Source: Shinisaurus crocodilurus (lineage: Eukaryota > Chordata > Lepidosauria > Squamata > Shinisauridae). Taken from it: a stretch of DNA of 64,000 nucleotides. Location: positions 285,271,744 to 285,335,743 of the forward strand of contig CM037878.1 of the NCBI GenBank assembly GCA_021292165.1. The letters run 5' to 3'. Both the position numbers and the translations under genes were made by a program. The notes under the pieces were generated by a model, which saw only the letters and a list, made by a program, of their open reading frames with translations, was not told where the DNA came from and ran no database searches. Positions 41,601-53,600 of this stretch are shown one piece after another. How positions within the stretch are numbered: position 1 is the stretch's first letter; each line of letters begins with the position of its first letter.

Positions 41601-44600
41601 CACGGTGTCTCCTGTTTAGGGTTTGTCGTTGGACCAGGCCCAAGTACACGGTGAACTGGCCTGTCAAAATCTTATTGCTCGAGCATTTAAAAAACATAAA
41701 TGGATTGACAGTAACAGCGAACGTTGTCCTCCCAATTTAAAGAAATTTTGGTCAATTAATTGATTAAATTAAAATCTTGGTCAGTTAATTTCATATGAGT
41801 AGAAAACTTCCTCTGTTTAAGTACTTGTATTAAAATTATTCATAGTTCAAAATAAAAAATCTGCCTGATTAATCAGGGTGCTTTTGAGTTGATCATAACC
41901 TTTTAAAATCCGTTAGTCTACCCAGTCAGTTAGTCATACTCTATTAGAACGTTTCGGTACAAATAACTAATGTTATATGCAACCACTAATTACAGTCCCA
42001 CTCCAGGCCAGTTGAAATACTGTGAAACAATTGTCCTAAATTCTAAAAATGGTATTTAAATTGTTTCCAATAACAGTTTTAATTCCTCTCCCTGAGGAGA
42101 TGCCTACATTTGCAGCAAAACAACAACAACAAAACAAACCCAGCAGAAGGAGCTGTTCTTTGTTTTGTGGGGAGAAATTGAGAGCCAGGGTGGTGTAGTG
42201 GTGAGAGCGTTGGACTGGGACTCGGGAGATCCGGCTTCTAGTCCCCACTCGGCCATGAAGCTCCCTGGGTGACTTTGGGCCAGGCACTGACTCTCAGCCT
42301 GACCTACTTCACAGGGTTGTTGTGAATCAAATGGAGAGGATCAAATGGAGAGGGAAGACCCTGTAAGCTGCCTTGGGTTCCTTGCAGGAAAAAAGGTGAG
42401 ATATAAATATTATAAAATAAATAAGTAAATAAATAATGACTGTTTGATCACATTCATATAATGGGCAATCTCATTTATTTATTTATTGGTTTGTTACATT
42501 CATATCCCACCTTTCCTCCAAGGAACCCATGGCGGCATACGTTCCACTCATTTTGGGGCTTTCCCTGGAACCTCCCTTGCGTAAGCGGTGGGTCCCGCTT
42601 GCCGAAGGGAGTTGGCGGGGTGAAAAGGAATCAGCAGGGGTGTCAGTGCCCTGTTGCATTCTGCCCATGGGCACCCTGTAATGTATTTAACTGGTTAGTT
42701 TTGTGATTCTCTGCTATTTTTCTGCTTGGGTTATTGCGAAAGAGGACCCCTGCAGCTTCTACACGCTCACCACTTTGAATCTGTGTATTGCAGGTGCTTA
42801 AAGTTCCTGGGAGGAAGGCATCCTACACTGGTGCTTCCAGTTGTTCCTGAACTCCTGGGTACCCACCCTTTCTTTGACACCCCAGAACCAGACATGGATG
42901 ACCCAGCTTGTATCCTCTTTCCCCTCCGGCTCTCTGCATTTTCTGAATAATGTTCAGGTTGAACTTGGACTACACAGCAAACCATAGTTAAGGAGCCATG
43001 GTTTGCAGTTGGCTAGCAAACCAGCATTGGAAACCGTGGATTGAAGTGAGTTTGCAAACCATGGTTTGTGCTACTCATAAGAACCTAAGAAGAGCCCTGC
43101 TGGATCAGACCCAGGGTCCATCTAGTTCAGCATTCTGTTCACACAGTGGCCAACCAGCTGCCCACGGGATCCCACAAGCAGGACATGAGTACAGCAGCAC
43201 CCTCCCGCCCATGTCCCCCAGCAACTGGAGCACTTAGGCATACTGCCTCTGATACTGGAAAACCAAATTATGGTTTGGTGCGGTAGCTGAATTAATGAAC
43301 TTACTAACATACATAAGGCTGTTGCTCTACCTCTGGTGGCCACTTAAGGACTGGAGTGCTAAGCAGACAGAAAGTGGAAGCAGAAAGACCGCTTTAAACC
43401 AGGGTTTGCCTGATGCGTGTCTGAAAAAATCAAACTATGGTTTGAGTTCCAGTGCAAACCATGGTTTGGTGGCATACCTGAATGGAGCCTCTACAGCAGG
43501 GGTGGGCAACACATGACAAAAAAACCCAGTGGTTTGCTGCCAAAATTCAGTGGCAAACTGCCTACAGAGACTCAAAAGTGGCAAATTTAGTTTGTTTTGA
43601 AGTGAAGTATGGCCTTTTTGAGTCTTCGTAGCAGTTTGCTGCAAGGTGTGTGTTGTTTTTTTTGCCACCACAAAATTTGGTGGTGTGGTGGCAGCAGGAG
43701 TGTGCCCCCGTGGGAGTCTGGGGGCTTGAAATTTGGCCCCTGGACTGCCCAGTTGTCCACCCCTGCTCTGCAGGATGTCTGCATTACCTCAACACTCCAA
43801 AGAGCTACTCAGCCTCTTACATCCACCTGTGCTTTATATAACTATTTAGAGTTTGCTTGGGACCTTTTGAACAAAATGTCTTTTCCAGCATTACTGCTAC
43901 AAGTTGCTAGTTTCTTACTGGCTTCATTTGTTAGATGTCTTGGCACTACTTTGTGGCCCATCTTCTGTAATTGTTGCTTCATACCTGTGAGCTCTATTTC
44001 TGCAGTTGCCACTGGGAGTTTTTCTCTCTGTGTGTGCAAACGTTCCTTTGGTCACTGTGGAATTTAGGATCCTAATTTTCCCTTAACCTGTGGCATGAAC
44101 AGATATTGCTGTCTTGGTTCTCATTTTCAACGCTGCCAAATCAGTGCCCGACCATGCCGGCGCTGTTCTCGGACCACACCTTTAGGCACTATGCTTACCT
44201 GCGTGACAGCCTCTCCCATCTTGTCCCTCCCTTGAGAGTAAGTTGGCTTTTGATGTCGGACTAACCGTTTGTCGGTATAATATGCCTTTGGATCTGTGAT
44301 GGTAGGCACCTCTGGTTTGTGTTTCTTCTCCAGTCTTGAAGAATTAATGGGCGTATGAAGGCTACAGTCCAGGTCCAAATAGCCACATAACATTCAGTAG
44401 TAAAATACCAACATTGATGTGATGCAGGCGTCCCCAACCTTTTTGGGCTGGTGGGCACATTTGGAATTTTGAGAGATGTGTCATGGGCACTCGCACAAAA
44501 TGGCTGCCATGGTGGGTGTGGTCAAGTCACCAAACCACCCATTTCCCAGAAGGCAAACTGGTGAGGCTAAAAGAAGAGTAAACAGCCCAAGAAGCTAAGT

Positions 44601-47600
44601 ACAAGACAGAGGGGGGATCTGAGCTCACAGGCAAGGCATCACCTTACCATCCCACAGCTTACCCATTTTTTTCTGGATGGCAGGGCACACTTGAAAAACG
44701 AAGCGCTGGGCTGCAGCCACTCCCCATTTTTATTTTCTAAAAGAATACCTCTGAGGGTTATTTGGGGTGCAGAGGCATTCGTGGGAATAAAGGTAGGCAG
44801 CTGGCGCTTTGCTTTGCAGCATGCATGCCTCTCAGTTAACAATTTTTAAGTTAAAAACTAAGCAACTTAAAGTATCAGGAGGGCTAGGAGCCTGGCAGGC
44901 GCCGAGGGAGGTGTCCGCGGACACATTGGTCCCCATGGGCACCACATTGAGGACCCTAGGCGTTGTAGAAAGATCAAGCCCGTTTCTCAATTTTAAGAAC
45001 GTAAGAAGAGCCATGCTGGATCAGATCAAGGGTCCAGCATTCTGTTCACCAACTAGATGCCCACGGGAAACCTGCAAGCGGGACATGTGGACATAATCCC
45101 ACATTCTGAAGATGTACGTTCAAATACTGCCGATCTAGCTGGACCAGACTTCACATATCCTTGTCTCTGGAGTGGCAGGTGGGTGAAGCTGTGTGCAGGT
45201 GGGCAGGTGCCGTTTGGATCAAGACAAGGTTGTGTGTGTGTGTGAAGTATCTTTTACACACACACACACACACCAGGACATTTAGCCTAATGTGTAGTGG
45301 CACTCATCGCCAAAACCGTTCTGGCAGCTTTCATATCTAGCAGGAGCAGGTCTTGTTTAAAGCCATTGGGTTTTAATTGCCCGATTGCATTACAGCAGGA
45401 ATAGCTCACAGTAATATATTGTTGTTGGGAAAAATCCCTTTCCTCCCAGCTACTCTGAGGATTGCAGCTAAACTCGGAAGGAACCAGGAAGTTGGCGGTG
45501 GTGGGTGGGGGATGGCAGATTACCGCAGCGACCCTGCTAATCATAAAGATCCGGCACTGCATCCCTGTGAGCCCCGGCCCTACTACACCACTGCTGCAGT
45601 GACTTGCATCACACACACACATAATTAATATATGGCATTCGCTGCAACCAGATGCGGTCGTGGCGGCCAGGTCGGACGTCCTTAAAAGGGGATTAGACAA
45701 ATCCATGGAGGATAAGTTTATTGATAGCTGTCGATATGTCCTGAAGGCTATGTAGGTGACAGGGGAAGCTGGTGACTCTTACATCAGTGGGGCTCCTTAT
45801 CCATTGCACTTTTTATTCTGGGCTTTGTAGGAGCTGTCCGTGGTGCTCCATGGTGGCAAACCTATTTTGGGGATGGAGTACAGTGCCATGGATGTCTCCT
45901 ATAAAGCTCAGAATAAAAGGGTGCAGTGGATGAGGAGCACCACTGATATAGGTGCCACCAGGCTCCCCTGTGTAGGGATTGGGCCCTCCAGTTCTGCAGA
46001 GGAGCCTCAAAAGCGTATGGGGAATAGTTTCTGATTCAGATGAAGAGGGGGAAGTGGAGAATGAAGAGCCCAGGACAGAAGAAATAAAGATGAGGGAGGA
46101 AGAGAGTCCCGGCTGCTCCTGAAGCTGTGGGAAACCAGAGCCTTTCTGAAGAGGAGCAGGAGGGGGACAGTGGGCTGTGACAGATCCAAGGGTGAGATAG
46201 TCAGTTCAAGGAGAGAAGACCAAAGGCAAGGGAGTGAGACATTCTCAGAGAAATCAGGAACTGCCCTGAGGGTTTGGCTTTTGGGATTTTGGCTACTGGC
46301 AGGGGGAGGGCGTTAGGTAATTCTAAATCTAGTCTGAAACCAACTTTTCCGGCTGAGGAACTGATTCTGTAGAAAGCTAACACAGCTTGTTTCTTTTGTT
46401 ATTGGTTTCTTTGAAACAATCCGCAACCTCAGGCCAACTTGGCTTGCTTGCAGTTTAGCATAATAAAAGCCTGTTGATTAGTAGAACAGTTCCTGTGCTG
46501 AACTCCTGGAAGGGGAGAGAGAGGCGACCCCAGTAGGCTATATAATGGAACCCCCATGTCCAGGGGCAGTATATCTTTGAATTCTGGTTGCCGGAGAGGC
46601 TATTGCCTTTCTGGTTAGAAAAGATGACAGGGGAGGCACAACTTATTTCATCATTGTTCTAACAATGATTGGATGCCACCCTCTTTATGTTGGTCAGCAT
46701 CCACTGGTATGCACCAGTTGGACAGAATGTGATCTGCTGAACTTGGCTCTTCATGCCCCCTTTCTGTCTTTTGCCTACTAGTTGCCCGGGAAAAAGCTGG
46801 TATCCTCGCCCGTGTCTGCCAGTCTCGCGCTTCAGGAAGACCCTTCCCAGGAATTTCTGCAACAGAGCCTCGAAAGGGTTTTCAGCCTTCAGCACCTCGA
46901 TCCGCAGGGCACCCAGGAGCTGCTTGAACTCACCATTCGGTAATTGTTTCAGCGAAACGAGAAGGATGCGATGGTCCCTTCCCAGTTGGGGACGACTGCT
47001 GTGATTCTCTGCATGCTTTTCGCTTTCCACCTTCCCTTGGCCCTTAAATGTCACGCCTGTTAAAACAGGGCATTGTTAGGAGCACTGCGCACCTGGGCGC
47101 CTACGTATATGCTCCCAAAGTGCTGCACAAACCCTGGGATCTCTGTTTCAAGATCTTTCTCTTCGTACTACTCTAAATATTAAATCTGGTGCAGCATCTG
47201 ATGGAGTGGGGGCAAAGGGGCAGACTGGGCTGGGTCCTCTTGCTTTCTGTTTCCCCTAAAATGGTGAGATTGGGCTTCCTGGGGTGTTTCCAGATGAAGC
47301 TTTCATTGTACGGTCGCACTGCCTCATTCACCAAATTTTACGAGGGATCTTTCTATTTATTATATTTATATCCCGCCTTTTTTCCTGCAAGGAACCCAAG
47401 GCAGCTTACATAATCCTCCTCCTCCTCCTCTCCATTTTATCCTCACAACAACCCTGTGAGGTAGGTTAGGCTGAGAGTCAGTGACTGGCCCAAAGTCAGC
47501 CAGTGAGCTTTATGGCTGAGTGGGTACTAGAACAGTCCAAAACTTTCACCACTACGCCACACTGGCTCTCACCTAGATGACTTCGTCCTCCCTTTGTAGC

Positions 47601-50600
47601 CCTCCCGTGCTTTCCCAACACTCCTTCCAACTTCTTTCTTAACAGGGGGGGGGGGGGGGAAGCAGTTAATAAAGAAAAGCTGGAATAGCTGCACAATGTT
47701 TCTTGATTGGTAGCACTATCGATAGCTGCACAATGTTTCTTGATGGTCCTCCGTCTGGAAGCACCCCTGCAGTTTTGGGTTGCAGCAAATGGCTCTCCCT
47801 CTTGTAAAAAAAATAGATACACAAAAGATCCAGCATAAATTGCATCCCCGCCTGTAAGCGCTTCCCCGTGTAAGGCTAGCTAAACCTGGAGGATTAGCGT
47901 CTGTAGTACGCTATATTGTATGCTTTGGCCCCAGCAAATTCCAACTTTTACAGTCCTGCAAGCCTCTTTGCTGAGTTGGCCGTTTTTCCTGTGTAATCCT
48001 GCAGGCTCTTGGCACATGCACAGCCTTGAATAAAACTCTCAACGAAAAAGAGGCAAGTCATGATCTCCTGATCTTTCCGGGGGTTGTTGACTGTGTTGTT
48101 GCTTCCAGGCAGAGGTGGTCTAGCGCTACCAGCGAGCAGGCCTTGTGCCACTGTTCCGTCTTTTCTTACTTAATGGATTTGCTATGGTGAGAGAAATGTC
48201 GGGAGAAGTGGTGGGAAAACACAGGACAGTTATGAGTTGAAGACAATAATGTTTGGACAACCCCTCGCCCCCCCACAATAACATTCTGAGGCAGGGTGAT
48301 GGCACCATGAAAGCCTCGTCTGGAAGCACCCTGACTTTCAATTCACTTCAACCTCTGATTCATCCCTGGGAATGTTTCAAAGGACCAGATGCTGAGGGTT
48401 ATTAACTTGCAAACGGATATTGTAGGAACATCGGAAGCTGCCTTATCCCGAGTCAGACCCTTGGCCTATCTAGGCCAGTGTTGTCGACACTGACTGGCTG
48501 CGGGATCCAGGATTCTTTCCTAGCCCTACCTGGGGATCGAACCTGGGACCTTCTGCATGCAAAGCAGGTGCTCTGCCATTGAGTTACGGTCCTTCCGTTT
48601 TTGTGTTTAACCTTCTCTCCGTAACGAAATGGTTCTTCTCTCCCCACCCACCCACCCCGTCCCCTTTTCTTTGCTCAAGGGACCTCCAGAGGTTTGGAGA
48701 GCTCCAGTCCGACTTGGCTGGGATGGCCGACTTCTCTGCAGCTTACCTTCGATGCCAGCTGCTTCTCATTAAGGTGTGCCTTCCTCCGGACATATACCTG
48801 GGTCTCATTGCTGCATTCTCAGTGCATGTTAGGGAGTGACGTTCTTGCCCCTTAAAGTCAAGCAAAGTGCAACGTGTGTTTGTGTGTGTGTGTGGTTTTT
48901 CCCCCCCGAAGGGGAAGTCCCCCTCCGTTCGCTCAGTGTGAAATTGCCCATTTGTTACCTCCTAATGACAGCACGGGAAGTTTTGGGCTCACAGGAAATA
49001 GATTAGGTAACCAGAATTGGGATTCGGAGCATTAGCAAGGAGCTGTCTCAGCAGCTTTCGAAGCTCCGGCAATTGCTGGCTTTGCAGGAGGAAAAAAAAA
49101 CTTGCTCCCTTCAGCGTCTCCCCTCAGTGCTGCAAATTGGATGCATGATCTGTAAAATTTGATTTTGGAAATGTGTAGGTAAGTAGATGGAGATCTTGGT
49201 GCGGCCTCGTTGCTTCTTTGGGTACCACCGGGCGGAGCAGTCGGAGCAGGGCAAGCGCTCGTGCGTAGCCTCGCCGGATCAGGGACTGCTCCATTTGCTT
49301 CGGTGTTGGGGAATGCTCGGCTAGTTTAGCGGAGATCAGAAGAGCGCTGCTGGAAATCAGATGCTGATCAAGCCATGTGCTTACCAAGCCTTTACTGAAC
49401 TCTGTGCTCAGCTGAACATAAAGGTATAGCATGCCCCCGTAAATTGGGAACTCGGGAGAATGAGCAGGTTTCTTCCTCTGTTCTCCTGTAGCTTGCCTCT
49501 TCGTTGACTTACGGTTGTGTTTGTTGTGTTGGTATAAACTAAAAACAAATCTCAATAAAAATATGAATTAAAAATGAAGAAGAAGAATCACCCTGCTGGA
49601 TCAGACCAAAAGATCTATCTAGTGCAGAACCCTCTTTCCTGCCGTGGTTAACCACATGCCTTAAGGAAGCCCAAAACCAAGGCGTCAAGGCAATCACCCT
49701 CTTTTTTGTGTGTGTTTAGGGCTTTAAAGATTAGTTTACCTGAAGGATTGTATCACCCCATATATACCTGCCTGGCCCCTAAAATCATCTTCAGAGGCCC
49801 TTCCCCCAGCTGCCCCTACCAGTGTGGTGCTAGTGGTGAGAGTGTTGGACTGGGACTCGGGAGATCCGGGTTCTAGTCCCCGCTCGGCCATGAAACTCAC
49901 TGGGTGACTTTGGGCCAGTCACTGACTCTCAGCCTAACCTACCTCACAGGGTTGTTGTGAGGATAACATGGAGAGGAGGAGGAGGAGGATTATGTAAGCC
50001 ACCTTGGGTTCCTTGCAGGAAAAAAGGCGGGGTATAAATATAATAAATAAAATAAATAAATAAAATCTCAGCTGGGTGGGTGCCACGTTGGGGAAAGTTG
50101 TCTTCAAGCAGGGCTGAGGAACTGCGGGAGGTCCAGGGGCCACCGTCACCTTGGGCACACTCCGCAGGGCGCTGTGCAGTCTGCAGGGTGCCCCCTCCCC
50201 CGTTTTTAAAAGGGGAGCTTGCCGGCTTTCCACCGAAATTCAGTAACGAACTGCTCCGAAGTGTTAAAACGGTTAAATTTCGCTTGTTTCCAAGTGAAAC
50301 GTAACCCTTTTGGTGCTCCGTAGCTGCTATGGCCAGCAATGTTGTTGTTGTTGTTGGTTTTTTTTCTCTTTACATTTAGGGAGTGGAGGGCTGCGTGTTG
50401 CCCACCCCTGACTTAAAGGGACCTTACAGCATCAGAAGCGGGATGCTCGTGAATACCAGTCGCCAGGAAACCACAACGAGGGAGGGCAGTTTCCCCCGTG
50501 CGCTGCTTGTGGGCTTCCTGGAAGCATCCAGCGGGCCATTGTAGGGCAAGCAAGACTGGATAGGCCCTCTCCGTGCCTGGTCCCGCAGGGTGGCTGTTAA

Positions 50601-53600
50601 TGTTCTGAAGGGGAAGGCGACAACAGAAGCCTTTTCTCTGCCCCCTCGGCCAAAACGTCCCGGAGGAGAGTTCATCTCTGCTTTGTGTTGCACGTCTCTC
50701 AAATCGTGGCCGGGCGTCTCTTGCAGGCTCTCCAGGAGAAGCTGTGGAATGTGGCAGCCCCCCTGTACCTGAAGCAGAACGCTCTAGCGCTGGCTGCGGC
50801 CAAACAGGTAAAGCTGGGGGCGGAGGGTGATGGGAGAAAAGCACATGTTGAAGTGAGGCAAAACGCTCCGGGCTGGGGCGGCCTTCCTCCATTACAAGCC
50901 GCTGACCTGCAGATGACAGGAAAATGAATAGCCCTCCAAGCTTCAGAACCACGGAGCCCAGAGTTAACAAGGAGAGAAGCAATCATTATGGAGCCAGCCT
51001 GTAAACGAATCCCCAGTGAATTCAAAGACTAGCCCTGAAGCATTTGTCAGTGTCCGTCGGAAGCTGCTGGCTCACGGCCAGCCTGTTGGCCTAGAGATGT
51101 GGGGGAAACGCAGTTTAAGCTTCTGAATCGCAAACCTTAACTGTGGTGGTTTCCCCCCCGGTCTGGAGGTGCTTTTGCAGGTTCCTTTTTGCAGTACAGG
51201 AATTGGGCTCCGTCAGGGAAAATGGTGCCAGTGTTGAGAGGTGAAAGGCAGGCCACTGTACCCACTGTGGCATCACGATCACCTAGCCTATGTAGGTCAG
51301 GGTTGTGTATATATTCTGCTGGAGCATAGAAAACCCACAGAAGGTTGCACTAGGCACAGAATTCACCCTTTTGATAGCTTTCTTTAAACTGCGACAAGCC
51401 CCTGTGGTCGTACAGCTTGGAGTGTGTAGTACATGCAATGCCGGAGAAATCTCAGGAGAGAAATGTAGATGAATAACATTCCCAGGGATTGAGAGTGTGC
51501 CTTTGGTGGCCACCTAGGTCTAACTAGCAAAGCTAAGATGAATTGTGCAAGAGGGATGGTGGGGGTTGGGCGGAGACCTGATTGCCAGTGTGGCATAGTG
51601 GTGAGAGTGCTGGACTGGGACTCAGGAGATCCGGGTTCTAGTCCCCGCTCGGCCATGAAACTCACTGGGTGAATTTGGGCCAGTCACTGACTCTCAGCCT
51701 TACCTGCCTCACAGGGTTGTTGTGAGGATAAAATGGAGAGGAGGAGGAGGATTATGTAAGCCACCTGGGTTCCTTGCAGGAAAAAAGGCGGGGTATAAAT
51801 ATAATAAATAAATAAATAATTTGCGTAATGTATGCAGGCGTGCAGAATTGAGCTTCCCTTGGAGCGTCCAATATCTCTGCCCCTCCCTTTCCAGTTGAAT
51901 TGCCCGATCCCTCAACTGCTTTTTAAGCCCAAGGAGTGTTGTTTTTAAAAAATGGGCAAGTTTTACATGTTGAAGCAGGGCTGGCCCTACCATTAGGCAG
52001 AGTGAGCGTGGTCAGATGCTGGGAGGAGGCAGCAAGGTGTCGGAAAGAGCTGTGTGCCACACAGTCTGCCCTGTGGGCCCCCTCCCCCAAAGCTAGTGTG
52101 CTGCCCTCAGGTGTGCTGCAGGAGGATGCTGTCCCATCACCAGTGCAGAAGAAAGCTTCAACTGCCAGTCTAGTCATGGAATGGGGAGGGGGCGCCATCT
52201 TGTTCCTGGGCTCAGGCAAAAAAAATCTATTGGGTTGGTCCTGAGCTGAAGATACAGGTGGTTGAAAATTCTGTGGCATTGCCCCATGAGTTAAGAACAG
52301 ACACACAGGCCTGTGGCTCACGCTGTCTCAGCTTGTCTGAGCATGGAAAGCTAAACAGGGTCAGGCCTGGTTATTACTTGGATGGGAGACCCATCCAAGT
52401 TTCCTGCACTGAGCAGGGGGTTGGACTCAATGGCCTTGTAGGCCCCTTCCAACTCTATGATCTATGAATCTATACACATGTTTGCACACTGGCACATATA
52501 TACGCACCCATCTGGATCCTGGTCAATGCATTTAATTTACGGATTCTCAGAAGTGAAGAATTAGAAGGATTGCTACTCTTAAGTTTTCCCAAGTTATAAT
52601 GATCAGGGCAGAGGGTGTGATCCATCTAAGAGCAGCATTATGATGGTAATATGAATTTCTTCAGGTTGCCATATTATATGTGTTTGAACCAGTTACACAA
52701 GATTTTTTCCCCCCGGTGGAAGCCCAGTAGGAAATCTGCCAGGATTGAGAACCTAGTGCTTCTTCTCGTCTAGATTATGGAAGAAACGTACAAGATGGAG
52801 TTCATGTACAGTGGTGTGGAACACAAGCAGGTGGTCATCATCCATCACATGAGGCTGCAGGCGAAAGCCTTGCAACTGATCGTAACAGTGAGGACGACGA
52901 GAGGGTAAGCCTTTTCTCTGAGATCTGGAGTGGCTGGCCCTTGCTGAAAGATAAAACAGCTGAAGGCAAATACAGTAATACTGTACCTTGGATTGCAAAT
53001 AACTTGGTCTGAGAGCGTTTTGCAAGACAAGCAATTTTTTTTTTTTTTAAAAAAATTTTTGACTTGATAAACGAGCAAGGTCTTGCAAGACCGTAGGGAT
53101 GTAACCGCTCACCTCGAGCAGGCCGAAATCAGTCCCGCTCACACTCTACCAGAGACTCGCTTTGATATAAGAGTGTTTTGGATTACAAGCACGGTTCCGG
53201 AACAAATTATGCTTGCAATCCGAGGTATTACTGTACTGTTGCTAGCCATGGGGGGGTCCAGAAAGTGCTGGATACTTTGGGTAACTACTAGCGTGATGTG
53301 CCAGCGATGCTGGGATTGGGATCCTGCCCCAAGGGTGGTGGTTAGCCTCCTCGCATTGCAGATTGGGTGCTGAGGCTGGGAGATCGTGGTTTGCTGAAGG
53401 CTGCGCCTGATGGGTTCATGGCGAAGGTGAGTTTTGAACTGGGGGATTTCTTGTCCGCATCAAGCTCACCAGCTTCCCGTGTGCCCGAGTTCTTGTGTGA
53501 AATGCCAGCGCTGCTGTCGTGGAAATTAATTGCGATGTTAAACGACAACAACAAATGCACATGATTTTTTGTTTAATTCTCCCAGGCCTTTCAAATGAAT

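Noticed and set aside
48505..48594. tRNA-Ala gene on the minus strand
   Set aside because: A and B boxes are visible, but the acceptor stem does not pair and the unit continues into a SINE tail seen at other loci.
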